Below, in pieces: positions 16,982 to 26,623 of a DNA stretch of 64,000 nt. The translations under genes and the position numbers were made by a program. Each line of letters opens with the position of its first letter. Within the stretch, counting starts at the first letter, position 1. The DNA is from UMGS755 sp045652815. GTDB taxonomy: Bacteria > Bacillota > Clostridia > UBA1381 > UBA9506. The stretch covers positions 1 through 64,000 of the forward strand of contig JAZOLH010000088.1 in assembly GCA_045652815.1 (NCBI GenBank), written 5' to 3'. The notes below the pieces were generated by a model that had not been told where the DNA came from, made no database searches, and saw only the letters and a list, made by a program, of their open reading frames with translations.

Positions 16982-18322
16982 TCACCTTCCGTAATATTCT
17001 TTATCGTCTGTCTTAAAGGAACCGGGCATTTCATCTTCCAGTTCCACCATTTGACGAGCTAAATCACGCACTTTTTCGCGCAGTTTGTAAATGCAGTCAG
17101 TTTCCGTTGCAAAACCGCGGACAATATCTTCTGCCAGTGCTCGACAACTGGGAGCACCGCAAGAGCCGCAGTCCAGTTTAGGCAGTTCTTCGTAAATCTT
17201 TTCCATCCGACCCATTTTCTGCATCGCCACCGTAATGTTATTATCTAAGTTCATAACATTGCGGTACACAACGGGCGTATCCCAATGCAGTTCTTCCTCT
17301 GTAACGGGAATGGGCACTTCGGGCGGGGTCTGATTTTTTAATTTATCTGCCAGTTTTTTGATTTTGGTTTTGGCAACAAAGGTGTTTTCCACATTGAGCG
17401 GACCACCCACACAACCGCCTGTGCAAGCCAGCGCTTCGATAAAATCAAGGTCTAACTTTTCATCGTCCTCAATTTCTTCTAAAAGACTGACAACGTTATG
17501 AATCCCGTCAACCGCCACATATTTTTCCGTGTTGAGCGCATTGACTTCGCCGCCGGAGTTGGCCCAGCGAACGCCTTCAAAGGCGCAGGTGGAAAGGGGT
17601 TCAACATGTTCAATTTTGCTCAGTATCGGAAGCAATTTCAAATAAATTTCCTTCATGGAAATCACGCCGTCAACCGGCTGAATGGAGTTACCTAAAGGAC
17701 TTCTCACACAGGTGGCTTTCGCCGCACAGGGCGAGATAAAGAAAATACCGATCTCTTCGGGTGCAAGCCCTGTTTTTTTCACCGCTTCACGACGTGCCGC
17801 AACAGCCGCCGCTTCCATAGGAGACGTTACCGGCAGAATGTGGTTAATCAAACTGGGGAAACGAACGGTAATCAAGCGGACAACCGTGGGACACGCCGAG
17901 TTAATCACAGGGCGCTCAAGTTTTCCCTCTGCCAAGAGTTTCTTTGTATATTCCGTGATGGCTTCTGTGGCCTTTGCCACTTCGTAAACATCATCAAAAC
18001 CTAAATATTTAAGGCCGGTCAGAATCAGATTGATGTCTTTAATGTTGTTAAACTGACCGTAAAGAGTGGGTGCCGGAATCGCCACTTTGTAACGATAATT
18101 AAAAATATCATCCAGTCGCTCGGTTACAGCGCTTTTTGCCTGATAGGGACAAACGCGGATACATTCGCCGCAGTCAATACAGCGCTCTTTAATAATCTTT
18201 GCCTTGCCGTCGCGCACGCGGATTGCTTCTGTGGGGCATCGTTTGATGCAGTTGATACAGCCTTTGCAACGGTCTTTATCCAGTCGGACAGAATGATAAT
18301 ACAACTTTTCATTTTCAGTCAT
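16982..18322 (-). CDS. [FeFe]-hydrogenase-like protein of putative sensory type
   Basis: A 446-residue iron-sulfur protein. Two 4Fe-4S sites lie at Cys19/22/25/29 and Cys48/51/54/58. The H-cluster motifs follow: NSACPT (Cys144) for TSCCPGW, SPCAAK (Cys199) for MPCxxK, and EALACTGGCVGG (Cys300, Cys304). All four cluster-binding cysteines are kept, but the proton-relay cysteine before Cys144 is Ala143 and Met before Pro-Cys is Ser, as in putative sensory (group C/D) hydrogenases. The C-terminus has an extra Fe-S domain (Cys385/388/393/410). No PAS domain is seen, closer to group D. Neighbours (DRTGG, HATPase, PHP) suggest signalling rather than bulk H2 turnover; this is inference. Confidence 0.88.
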   Translation of the reverse strand: MTENEKLYYHSVRLDKDRCKGCINCIKRCPTEAIRVRDGKAKIIKERCIDCGECIRVCPYQAKSAVTERLDDIFNYRYKVAIPAPTLYGQFNNIKDINLILTGLKYLGFDDVYEVAKATEAITEYTKKLLAEGKLERPVINSACPTVVRLITVRFPSLINHILPVTSPMEAAAVAARREAVKKTGLAPEEIGIFFISPCAAKATCVRSPLGNSIQPVDGVISMKEIYLKLLPILSKIEHVEPLSTCAFEGVRWANSGGEVNALNTEKYVAVDGIHNVVSLLEEIEDDEKLDLDFIEALACTGGCVGGPLNVENTFVAKTKIKKLADKLKNQTPPEVPIPVTEEELHWDTPVVYRNVMNLDNNITVAMQKMGRMEKIYEELPKLDCGSCGAPSCRALAEDIVRGFATETDCIYKLREKVRDLARQMVELEDEMPGSFKTDDKEYYGR

Positions 18323-18346
18323 ATGTAGTCCTCCCCGTTACCTTAT

Positions 18347-18775
18347 TTACACCAATCGAATCACAAGCGTTACGGTTGTGCCTTTGCCAACTGTGGATTC
18401 GATGGTCATTTCGTCTGAATATTTTTCCATATTCGGCAAACCCATACCGGCGCCGAAGCCAAGTTCGCGGGCTTCATTGCTGGCGGTTGAGAAACCTGCC
18501 TGCATGGCCTTTTCAATATCGGGAATGCCCGGTCCCTGATCGCGGAACACGATGTGAATCTGATCAGACGAAATGGTCACTTCCGCTTCGCCGCCTTTAC
18601 CGTGAATAACGGTGTTGATTTCACCTTCATACATGGAGATGGCCGCTTTGCGAATCACTTCCGGCAGAACGCCCAGCTGCTTTAACACCTTTTTAAGGTC
18701 GCTGGATGCCTGACCAGCTGTTGTAAAATTGTTACCGTCAATTTGGTAACGCAGGGAAATTGTCTGTTCTGCCAT
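18347..18775 (-). CDS. Histidine-kinase-like ATP-binding protein (RsbW-type)
   Basis: A 142-residue GHKL ATPase standing alone: N box EGEINTVIHG, G1 box FRDQGPGIPD and G2 region GFGAGMGLPNM, then the closing strands GKGTTVTL. It resembles anti-sigma kinases such as RsbW/SpoIIAB, but lacks any phosphoacceptor domain. The ATG at 18775 follows AAGGGGGTAA. It lies between a DRTGG gene (5-base gap) and the hydrogenase-like gene (24-base gap). A kinase or switch role downstream of the iron-sulfur protein is plausible but unproven. A similar but distinct HATPase accompanies hydC-hydB at 62455. Confidence 0.88.
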   Translation of the reverse strand: MAEQTISLRYQIDGNNFTTAGQASSDLKKVLKQLGVLPEVIRKAAISMYEGEINTVIHGKGGEAEVTISSDQIHIVFRDQGPGIPDIEKAMQAGFSTASNEARELGFGAGMGLPNMEKYSDEMTIESTVGKGTTVTLVIRLV

Positions 18776-18780
18776 ATGCG

Positions 18781-19128
18781 TTACCCCCTTTTGCCACCTA
18801 AACCGTTTTGATACAATTCGCCGCAAGCGACATATAAGGGAAGGTTTGTGGTCATAATGGTAATGCCCATTTCTTCCGCCAGTTCAACCACCGGCGCCTG
18901 AGGCGTTTTACCACGGACAAAAACGATGGTTTTAATATCCATCATTTCCGCAGTTCGAATGACCTGAGGATTTACAAGACCCGTCAAAAGAAGAGCTTGG
19001 TCTTTTACAAAGGCCAGAACATCGCTCATTAAATCACAACCACAAGCAGAATGAACTTCCAGTTCCTCCCAAGGTGCTTTGGTTAAAACTTTTGCATCAA
19101 GGATTTTACTAACTTCTTTGAGTTTCAT
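18781..19128 (-). CDS. DRTGG-domain protein, first gene of the sensory-hydrogenase operon
   Basis: A 115-residue DRTGG-module protein (ACGCDLMSDVLAFVKDQALLL followed by TGLVNPQVIRTAEM and FVRGKTPQ, then EEMGITIMTT). It is a distant paralogue of the DRTGG gene at 16648. It starts about 46 bases past its promoter's expected start point and has AGAGGAG before the ATG. Function unknown; DRTGG modules are often tied to ligand sensing. Position at the head of the operon suggests it is needed with the HATPase and the hydrogenase-like protein. Confidence 0.84.
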   Translation of the reverse strand: MKLKEVSKILDAKVLTKAPWEELEVHSACGCDLMSDVLAFVKDQALLLTGLVNPQVIRTAEMMDIKTIVFVRGKTPQAPVVELAEEMGITIMTTNLPLYVACGELYQNGLGGKRG

Positions 19129-19180
19129 AGATTTGCTCCTCTCTTTTTTGGATACAACGAAGGGTCTTTCTTATAATTTC

Positions 19181-19209
19181 ATTCTATCACGCGTAATGCC
19201 ATCCGTCAA
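19181..19209 (-). promoter_or_regulatory. Promoter of the sensory-hydrogenase operon
   Basis: Minus strand TTGACG (19209-19204), 17-base spacer ending in TGA (extended -10), TAGAAT (19186-19181). Together with the terminator at 15905-15936 it defines a five-gene transcription unit. Confidence 0.85.
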
Positions 19210-19378
19210 GAAAAAATTGTTTTGCATTATATTAGGAAGAAACCCATCCCGTTACAACCTTTTGATTGTAATTTTGCCCATTTCTCAAAATTTTCTTTAC
19301 AATTTTTATCTTTTGTAGTAGTGTATTATGAGAAGGCAGATATAAAATGCCTACCTTATTAAAAGGAGTTGCTTTCCT

Positions 19379-20620
19379 ATGACAGATATTCGTTATTGGC
19401 TTTGGCTCTCCTTGAAAAAGGGCATCGGCAGTCGGGTTATCACCCTGCTTTTAGACTATTTTGAGTCGCCCGAGGCGGTGTTTTTAGCTGATGAGAAAAC
19501 CCTATCTTCCGTCAGCGGTTTAACCCGTCAGGAACGTGCGGCGTTAACCGATAAAAGCATGACAGATGCCGAGCGTGTTGCTGCAAAATGCAGAGAACAT
19601 GGGATTCGGATTCTGACTTTCGACAACCCTGCCTATCCCGAACTTTTAAAAGAGATTTACGATCCGCCCTATGTATTGTATGTAAGATGCAAGGAAAGAA
19701 TAGACTTAAACCGTCATCTGACCTTGGCTGTGGTGGGCACAAGAGATGCCTCTCCTTATGGCATCGAGGTGGCCGAAAGTCTTGCATTCGATATGGCAAA
19801 GCGTGGCTTAACCGTTGTCAGCGGTATGGCTCGTGGCATTGACGGTGCGGCACAAACCGGCGCTCTGCGTGCCGGCGGTAAAACCATTGCTGTTCTCGGT
19901 TGTGGCGTGGATATTTGTTATCCTAAAATCCACAACGCCTTAATGGAGCAGATTGTTGAAAACGGTATGGTGATTTCCGAGCATCCGCCCGGCACCAAGG
20001 CCCACCCTTCGCATTTTCTGCCCCGTAACCGTATTATCACGGGGTTATCCTATGGTACTTTGGTGGTGGAAGCACCTCAAAGAAGCGGTGCGATGAACTC
20101 TGCTAACTGGACCGCCCAGCAAGGTCGTGAACTTTTCGTGGTACCCGGCGATGTAACAAGAGCCACCGCAAAGGGTTCCAATCAATTGATGGTGGAGGGT
20201 GCTCTTCCCGTTCTGCGGGCAGAGGATATCACAGGTCTTTATAGCGAGCGTTTTGGTGATACACTCATCGAAAACACGCCAAAGGAAAATGCCACCGCAA
20301 CCATCCCCACTTATAATGAACTGATTTCTTCCAAATCCGCCAAGAAAAAGGCGAAAAAGGAAAAAGTAAACAACGCGCCAAAGAAACAGAAAGAACAGCC
20401 TATTGAGGCAAAAGCATCTCCTGCATTTTCTGCGCCGGACGCTTCCCTTTCCGATTCGGAAAAATCTGTTCTGTTGTTACTTGGCACCGAGCCCGTTCAT
20501 GCCGACCGTTTGGCAGAACAAGGCATCCCTGCCGCCAGCGTTGCGGCAACCCTGACCATGCTTGAACTGAAAGGTTTTGTCCGGTCTCTGCCGGGTAAAC
20601 ATTACATTCGTTTGAAGTAA
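19379..20620 (+). CDS. dprA: DNA-processing protein DprA
   Basis: Loads RecA on incoming single-stranded DNA during transformation. The 413-residue protein has an N-terminal helical domain (RYWLWLSLKKGIGS), the Rossmann-like DprA core (GTRDASPYG, VSGMARGID, VLGCGVDICYP, SEHPPG) and a C-terminal winged helix (about 355-413). A Lys/Ala-rich linker (about 320-350) joins them. AAAAGGAG precedes the ATG. It is followed 26 bases later by topA, a common Firmicutes arrangement. No other competence genes are in the window. Confidence 0.96.
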   Translation: MTDIRYWLWLSLKKGIGSRVITLLLDYFESPEAVFLADEKTLSSVSGLTRQERAALTDKSMTDAERVAAKCREHGIRILTFDNPAYPELLKEIYDPPYVLYVRCKERIDLNRHLTLAVVGTRDASPYGIEVAESLAFDMAKRGLTVVSGMARGIDGAAQTGALRAGGKTIAVLGCGVDICYPKIHNALMEQIVENGMVISEHPPGTKAHPSHFLPRNRIITGLSYGTLVVEAPQRSGAMNSANWTAQQGRELFVVPGDVTRATAKGSNQLMVEGALPVLRAEDITGLYSERFGDTLIENTPKENATATIPTYNELISSKSAKKKAKKEKVNNAPKKQKEQPIEAKASPAFSAPDASLSDSEKSVLLLLGTEPVHADRLAEQGIPAASVAATLTMLELKGFVRSLPGKHYIRLK

Positions 20621-20646
20621 GGCAAAACATCTAAAGGAGGTACACC

Positions 20647-22725
20647 ATGGCAAGCAATTTAGTCATTGTGGAATCGCCTGCAAAGGCAAAAACCATTAAG
20701 CAATATTTGGGAAAATCCTATACGGTTATGGCCTCTTTCGGTCACGTTTGTGATTTGCCCAAAAGCAAAATGAGCATTGATATCGAAAATAATTTCGAAC
20801 CTAACTATATCACCATCCGTGGCAAAGGTGAACTTTTATCCAAACTGAAAAAAGCGGCAAAAGAAGCCAAAAAAGTTTATCTCGCAACTGACCCGGACCG
20901 CGAAGGTGAAGCCATCAGTTGGCATCTTGCTAACGTGCTTGGCATTGATGAGAAAGAAAAATGTCGTATCACATTTAACGAAATCACAAAAACCGCTGTT
21001 AAAGCGGCGATTACCGAACCCCGTGCCATCGACGTTGACCTGGTTAACGCCCAGCAGGCACGCCGCGTTTTAGACCGTATCGTTGGCTATTCCATCAGCC
21101 CGATTCTCTGGAAAAAAGTTCGCAAGGGTTTATCTGCCGGTCGTGTGCAGTCTGTTGCCTGCAAACTGATTTGTGACCGCGAACAGGAAATTGAAAACTT
21201 TAAAGCAGAAGAATATTGGGAAATCGAAGCAGCCCTGACCGATTCTAAATCCGGCGAAAATTTTGTTGCTGAATTTTACGGTAAAAAGGGAAAGAAAATG
21301 AAACTTTCCTCCAAAGCCGATGTGGATAAAGTCCTCGCAGGTGTAGACGGTGCTGACTTTGTTGTCAGCGAAGTGAAAGCCGGCGAGAAAAAACGTCATC
21401 CCGCACCGCCCTTTATCACCAGTACTCTCCAGCAGGAAGCATCCAGAAAACTGGGCTTTACCGTTAAGCGTACTATGATGGCGGCGCAGAACCTCTATGA
21501 AGGTGTGACTGTGCCCGGTCACGGTACTGTGGGTCTTATCACCTACATGCGTACCGACTCTCTGCGTATCGCAAAAGAGGCGCTCGATCAGGCACGTGAC
21601 TATATCAGCACCCAGTATGGCGAAAGCTATCTGCCCGCTTCCCCCCGCATTTACAAAACCAAGGCAAGCGCGCAGGATGCACATGAAGCCATCCGTCCCA
21701 CTTACCCCGAACTGACTCCGGCAGAACTCAAAGGCAGTTTAACACCGGATATGTATAAACTCTATAAACTCATCTGGGAACGCTTTATTGCCTGCCAGAT
21801 GGAATCCGCTTCTTACAACACCGTGAATGTTGACATTGAAGCCGGCGATTATCTGTTTAAAGCAAGCGGTCGCCAGATGAAATTTAAGGGCTTTATGGTG
21901 CTCTACGTAGAAGGTAGCGACGAGGCCGAAAAAGAGCAGAACGCAAAACTGCCCAAACTGGCAGAAGGCACAGTTTTAGTGAAAGACGAACTGTCCAGCT
22001 CCCAGCATTTCACCCAACCCCCCGCACGTTACACTGAAGCAACCCTGATTAAAACCATGGAAGAACAGGGCATCGGTCGACCCAGTACCTACGCACCTAC
22101 CATCACAACCATCACCGCCCGTGGCTATGTAAACCGCGAGAAAAAGCAGTTTATCCCCACAGAATTGGGTAAGGTTGTAACCGAAATTATGGCATCTCGC
22201 TTCACCGATATTGTTGACGTAACCTTTACCGCCAATATGGAAAAAGAACTTGACTCCATTGAAGATGGTAACAACGATTGGGTTAGCATCATCCGTGGTT
22301 TCTATGGTCCTTTCTCCGACGATGTGAAAAAGGCAGAAGCAGAACTCACCAAGGTGAAAATTGAAGACGAAGTGTCTGATGTGGTTTGCGAAAAATGCGG
22401 TCGCCTGATGGTGTATAAGATGGGTCGTTTCGGTAAATTCCTGGCCTGCCCCGGCTTCCCCGCCTGCCGCAATGCCAAACCCATCGTGAAAGAAACCGGT
22501 GCAAAATGCCCCAAATGCGGCGGCAACATTTTAGAAAAGAAATCCCAGCGCGGCAAGAAATACTTTGGTTGCGAACATAACCCCACTTGTGATTTTATGA
22601 GTTGGGATACACCACTCACCAAAGAAACCTGCCCCAAATGCGGCAGTCTCTTGCTCCAGAAAAACGGTCGCGCCAAAAAAGTTGTTTGCTACAATGAAGA
22701 ATGCGACTTTGAAAGAAAACTATAA
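20647..22725 (+). CDS. topA: DNA topoisomerase I
   Basis: Relaxes negative supercoils. The 692-residue type IA enzyme has the TOPRIM domain (VESPAKAKTI at the start, DPDREGEA), the catalytic tyrosine in LITYMRTDS, and three C-terminal zinc ribbons (CEKCG with CPGFPAC; CPKCG with CEHNPTC; CPKCG with CYNEEC). Length is normal. AAAGGAGG lies 7 bases before the ATG. Co-oriented with dprA and followed by a terminator shared with the convergent prmA. Confidence 0.98.
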   Translation: MASNLVIVESPAKAKTIKQYLGKSYTVMASFGHVCDLPKSKMSIDIENNFEPNYITIRGKGELLSKLKKAAKEAKKVYLATDPDREGEAISWHLANVLGIDEKEKCRITFNEITKTAVKAAITEPRAIDVDLVNAQQARRVLDRIVGYSISPILWKKVRKGLSAGRVQSVACKLICDREQEIENFKAEEYWEIEAALTDSKSGENFVAEFYGKKGKKMKLSSKADVDKVLAGVDGADFVVSEVKAGEKKRHPAPPFITSTLQQEASRKLGFTVKRTMMAAQNLYEGVTVPGHGTVGLITYMRTDSLRIAKEALDQARDYISTQYGESYLPASPRIYKTKASAQDAHEAIRPTYPELTPAELKGSLTPDMYKLYKLIWERFIACQMESASYNTVNVDIEAGDYLFKASGRQMKFKGFMVLYVEGSDEAEKEQNAKLPKLAEGTVLVKDELSSSQHFTQPPARYTEATLIKTMEEQGIGRPSTYAPTITTITARGYVNREKKQFIPTELGKVVTEIMASRFTDIVDVTFTANMEKELDSIEDGNNDWVSIIRGFYGPFSDDVKKAEAELTKVKIEDEVSDVVCEKCGRLMVYKMGRFGKFLACPGFPACRNAKPIVKETGAKCPKCGGNILEKKSQRGKKYFGCEHNPTCDFMSWDTPLTKETCPKCGSLLLQKNGRAKKVVCYNEECDFERKL

Positions 22726-22735
22726 TCAATAACAA

Positions 22736-22761
22736 AAACCCCGCTCGATGAGCGGGGTTTT
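22736..22761. terminator. Bidirectional terminator between topA and prmA
   Basis: Stem CCCCGCTC/GAGCGGGG with loop GAT, A-run before and T-run after, between convergent genes. Confidence 0.9.
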
Positions 22762-22766
22762 ATTTT

Positions 22767-23741
22767 TTATTTCTTATAGTCAAGAGCGAGCCAATCGCCG
22801 CTTTGTGCTTTGTTGGTCAGGGTCAGGGACTCATTTTCATAGGTCTCAAGCACTTCATCGCCGCGGTCTGTAATAATGCCGGAGGTGATGTAAGTGCCGC
22901 CATCTTTTAACAGGGGCGAGATAGAGGGTGCCAAGGCGATGATAACATCTGCCACGATGTTAGCCAGCACCAGATCATACTGTCTGTCGCCGATGGTTTT
23001 TTGCAGTTCCTCATCGGTTAAAACGTTACCTGCAAAAACGCGGTAATTTTCTTCACCGATGCCGTTTCTCTCGGCATTTTCTCTGGCAATTTTCGCCGCA
23101 TTGGGGTCAATATCCACCGCTGTGGCGGATTTTGCACCAAGGAGCAGTGCCACCTGAGATAAAATACCACTGCCGCAACCGAGGTCCAGCACTTCCATAC
23201 CGGGTTTTATGTAGGTTTCAAGACGTTCTAAACAAAGGCGAGTGGTATGATGAGAGCCTGTACCGAAACTCATACCGGGATTAATAACAAACACAGTTCT
23301 GTCGGTGGGGGCAGAAAGTGTTTCCCATTCGGGCAACACTAAAATCTTTTCACCAACTGTCAGGGGCTTAAAGTACTGTTTCCAGTTGTTTGCCCAATCT
23401 TCTTCATCCATGTTAGCCAAAGTCACGCGCAGGCTACCAAAGATGCCTTCTGCGTCCATCTCTTTGAGTTCAGAAAGTGTCCGCTCTGCTTCCTGCAGGG
23501 TTTCTCTGCCTGCGCTATCTGCAGTCACATAGAACTTTACGTTGGTTTCGCCGGACATTGCTTCCATCAAATCTTCGTCCACATAGTCCCAGGCGGAACG
23601 ATTTTCTTCTAAAAAGGTCTTAAAATCGGTTTCATCTTCAATTTCAAGACCGTTAATACCTAACTGATACAGTCGTCCGCAAACAGCTTCAATGCCTTCT
23701 GCGGTGGTGAATACTGCGGCCTGAATCCAAGTTGTGCTCAT
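22767..23741 (-). CDS. prmA: Ribosomal protein L11 methyltransferase
   Basis: SAM-dependent trimethylation of ribosomal protein L11. The 324-residue protein has a substrate-recognition N-terminal domain (EDWANNWKQYFKP) and a Rossmann methyltransferase domain with VLDLGCGSGILS and the catalytic motif LANIVADVI (N-I/P type). It starts 10 bases after thrC and closes the pgi-thrC-prmA operon. Length and motifs are standard. Confidence 0.96.
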   Translation of the reverse strand: MSTTWIQAAVFTTAEGIEAVCGRLYQLGINGLEIEDETDFKTFLEENRSAWDYVDEDLMEAMSGETNVKFYVTADSAGRETLQEAERTLSELKEMDAEGIFGSLRVTLANMDEEDWANNWKQYFKPLTVGEKILVLPEWETLSAPTDRTVFVINPGMSFGTGSHHTTRLCLERLETYIKPGMEVLDLGCGSGILSQVALLLGAKSATAVDIDPNAAKIARENAERNGIGEENYRVFAGNVLTDEELQKTIGDRQYDLVLANIVADVIIALAPSISPLLKDGGTYITSGIITDRGDEVLETYENESLTLTNKAQSGDWLALDYKK

Positions 23742-23751
23742 TTGTTTCTCC

Positions 23752-25254
23752 TTAGGACAGGTTCAGCATATGGCTGACCACGTCATACATTTCTTCTTTG
23801 TCGCAAGTGGTGGTGAAAATCACAGGTTTAGCGGCAAGACCTGCAAGGGGTGCAGGCACAACCAGTTCTGCCTTTTCAGCCAGCGCATCGAGCAGTGCAA
23901 ATTCATCTAAGGGTGCAACAGCTTCTTCACCGGCAAGTGCGGTCAACACGCTGTCACAGAATTTAAAGGGGCTGGCGGTGGAAACGATCACAGTCTTGGT
24001 TTCGTCGCCGGTTTCCTTTTTATATGCATCATACACACGCTTCGCAACAGCGGTATGGGTATCCATCACATAGCCGGACTCGTTGCTGACAGCCGCGATG
24101 GTTTCTAACGTCTGTGCATCATCACAGCAACCGCCATAGAAAATATCCTGAATCTTGGCTTTGATAGAATCGGGCACTTCGTAGATGCCTTTTTCGGAAA
24201 GTTCACCCATCCAGCCCGCAACAGCGGCATCGTCACAACCTGTGATGTGATATAAAAATCTCTCTAAGTTGCTGGAAATCAGAATATCCATAGAGGGTGA
24301 AGATGTGGTCTGGAAAGGACGGTTTTTATCATACACACCTGTGCGGATAAAATCGGTCAGAACGTTATTTTCATTGGATGCGCAAATCAGTTTACCAACG
24401 GGAATGCCCATTTCTTTTGCGTAATATGCCGCTAAAATGTTACCGAAGTTACCTGTGGGAACAACAAAGTTAACAGGGTCACCTGCTTTGATTTCATCGT
24501 TCTTTAAGAGGCTGCAGTAAGCGGACACATAATACACAATCTGCGGTACCAAACGACCCCAGTTAATGGAGTTAGCAGAGGACAGCATAAAGTTATTGCG
24601 ACCTAAAACATCAGCATAATCCTTGTCGCAGAAGATACGTTTTACACCGCTCTGGGCATCGTCAAAGTTACCGTAAACAGCGGCAACATCAACGTTGTTG
24701 CCTTCCTGTGTTACCATCTGACGCTTCTGAATATCGGATACGCCGCTTTCAGGATAGAACACGATAATACGAGTGCCTTCTACATCTTTAAAGCCCTCTA
24801 AAGCCGCTTTACCCGTGTCACCGGAGGTTGCAACCAGGATTACAATTTCCTTGGTTTCGCCGGTTTTTACCACGGATTTTTTCAAAAGATGAGGCAGAAT
24901 CTGCAGCGCCATATCTTTAAACGCGCAGGTGGGACCGTGCCACAGTTCCAGGAAATAAACGCCATCTTTCAGTTTGTACAAAGGTGCAATTTCCTCTGTT
25001 TCAAACTTGGTTTTATTGTAGGCACTGTGTGCGCAATCAGAAACTTCTTCTGCTGTAAAATCAGTCAGAAAACGTTTTAAGATATAAATCGCACGTTCGG
25101 GATAGGAAAGCGGAATCAGCGCTTTAATATCCTCTTCAGACAGTTTCGGGATTTCAGTAGGAACGAACAGACCGCCATCGGGGGCAAGACCTGTTTTAAT
25201 CGCTTCTGCTGATGTAACAGAAAGGGATTTATCCCTTGTGCTTGTGTAATTCAT
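23752..25254 (-). CDS. thrC: Threonine synthase
   Basis: PLP enzyme turning O-phosphohomoserine into threonine. The 500-residue protein has the longer (yeast/E. coli-like) form, with LWHGPTCAFKDMALQ carrying the PLP lysine, the phosphate loop TSGDTGKAAL, and TGNFGNILAAY. It lies 19 bases after pgi and 10 before prmA. No threonine leader peptide or attenuator was seen, which agrees with it being an internal operon gene. The other threonine-pathway genes are not in the window. Confidence 0.96.
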   Translation of the reverse strand: MNYTSTRDKSLSVTSAEAIKTGLAPDGGLFVPTEIPKLSEEDIKALIPLSYPERAIYILKRFLTDFTAEEVSDCAHSAYNKTKFETEEIAPLYKLKDGVYFLELWHGPTCAFKDMALQILPHLLKKSVVKTGETKEIVILVATSGDTGKAALEGFKDVEGTRIIVFYPESGVSDIQKRQMVTQEGNNVDVAAVYGNFDDAQSGVKRIFCDKDYADVLGRNNFMLSSANSINWGRLVPQIVYYVSAYCSLLKNDEIKAGDPVNFVVPTGNFGNILAAYYAKEMGIPVGKLICASNENNVLTDFIRTGVYDKNRPFQTTSSPSMDILISSNLERFLYHITGCDDAAVAGWMGELSEKGIYEVPDSIKAKIQDIFYGGCCDDAQTLETIAAVSNESGYVMDTHTAVAKRVYDAYKKETGDETKTVIVSTASPFKFCDSVLTALAGEEAVAPLDEFALLDALAEKAELVVPAPLAGLAAKPVIFTTTCDKEEMYDVVSHMLNLS

Positions 25255-25273
25255 GATGTCCTCCTTGAAAGAC

Positions 25274-26623
25274 CTATTTCAGTCTTTCTTCTAACACTTT
25301 CTTTTCTTCTTCATAACCCGGTTTGCCGAGAAGGGCAAACATATTTCTCTTATAAGCTTCAACACCCGGCTGATCAAAGGGATTCACTCCTAAGATATAA
25401 CCGCTGATGCCGCAGGCTTTTTCAAAGAAATAAACCAATTGTCCGAAATAGTAAGCAGACAGTTCGGGAATATTAATCACCATAACGGGAACGCCGCCAT
25501 CAAAATGAGCCATAGTGGCGCCCAGAAAGGCCTTATCGTTTACTAAGGATAAGGGTTTACCCACTAAATAGTCAAGACCGTCCACATTGCCGATATCTTC
25601 GGGAATGGAAAGGTCGGCGGGTGCATGTTCAACATGCAGAACCGTTTCAAACAGGTTGCGGAGACCGTCTTGCACATATTGACCCATAGAGTGCAAGTCC
25701 GTGGAAAAGTCCATAGCCGCAGTGAAGATACCTTTTTTGTCTTTGCCTTCACTTTCGGCATAAAGCTGCTTCCACCATTCGGATACAAAATGGAGTCTCG
25801 GCTCATAGTTTGCCATGATTTCCATGGTTTTGCCCTGACGGTATAACAGATTGCGGATACCCGCATACTGATAACATTCGTTTTGTTCAAAATCATCTGA
25901 TGCGTACAGTTTGCAAGCATCCTGCGCACCACGCATCATATCGTCAATATCCGCACCGCTAACTGCGATAGGAAGAAGTCCCACAGCGCTTAAAACGGAA
26001 TAGCGGCCGCCCACATCATCAGGCACCACAAAGGTTTCATAACCTTCACGGTTTGCCAGTTCCTTAAGGGCGCCACGTTCTTTATCGGTCGTCACAAAAA
26101 TACGTTCGCGAGCCCCGTCTTTACCATATTTTTCTTCCATCAGCTTTTTGAAAATACGGAAGGCAATGGCCGGCTCGGTTGTGGTGCCGGATTTGGAAAT
26201 TACATTCAAACTGAGTTCTCTATCCTTTACCAGATTGTAAAGTTCCATCAGGTAAGTCGGACTAGAAGAGGTGCCCGCAAAGAAAATCTGCGGTGTTTTT
26301 CTTTCCGCATCACTCTTTAAGTTGTAAAAACGGGTGCCTAAAAAGTCAATAGCCGCTTTTGCACCCAAATAAGAGCCGCCGATACCAATCACAATCAGGA
26401 CTTCTGCCTGCTTCTGAATTTTAGCCGCCGCATCTTTGATGCGTGCAAATTCTTCTTTGTCATAGGTATTCGGCAGGTCAATCCAACCCAGATAGTCATT
26501 ACCTGCTCCGGTTTTATTCGTAAGTTTTTTGTGTGCTTCTTTAATTTCCTGAGAAATTGCTTCAATTTCATCAGGTCGGATGGTTGCCAAGGCTTTACTA
26601 TAATCTAAGGTAATGGTTTTCAT
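25274..26623 (-). CDS. pgi: Glucose-6-phosphate isomerase
   Basis: Interconverts glucose-6-phosphate and fructose-6-phosphate. The 449-residue protein is the shorter Firmicutes form; motifs include VIGIGGSYLGAKAAIDF, VISKSGTTTEPA, the active-site Glu region and QPGVEAYK near the C-terminus. GGAGGG precedes the ATG. It heads the pgi-thrC-prmA run. The 293-base region upstream is AT-rich and gave no convincing -35/-10 pair, so its promoter is not assigned. Confidence 0.97.
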   Translation of the reverse strand: MKTITLDYSKALATIRPDEIEAISQEIKEAHKKLTNKTGAGNDYLGWIDLPNTYDKEEFARIKDAAAKIQKQAEVLIVIGIGGSYLGAKAAIDFLGTRFYNLKSDAERKTPQIFFAGTSSSPTYLMELYNLVKDRELSLNVISKSGTTTEPAIAFRIFKKLMEEKYGKDGARERIFVTTDKERGALKELANREGYETFVVPDDVGGRYSVLSAVGLLPIAVSGADIDDMMRGAQDACKLYASDDFEQNECYQYAGIRNLLYRQGKTMEIMANYEPRLHFVSEWWKQLYAESEGKDKKGIFTAAMDFSTDLHSMGQYVQDGLRNLFETVLHVEHAPADLSIPEDIGNVDGLDYLVGKPLSLVNDKAFLGATMAHFDGGVPVMVINIPELSAYYFGQLVYFFEKACGISGYILGVNPFDQPGVEAYKRNMFALLGKPGYEEEKKVLEERLK

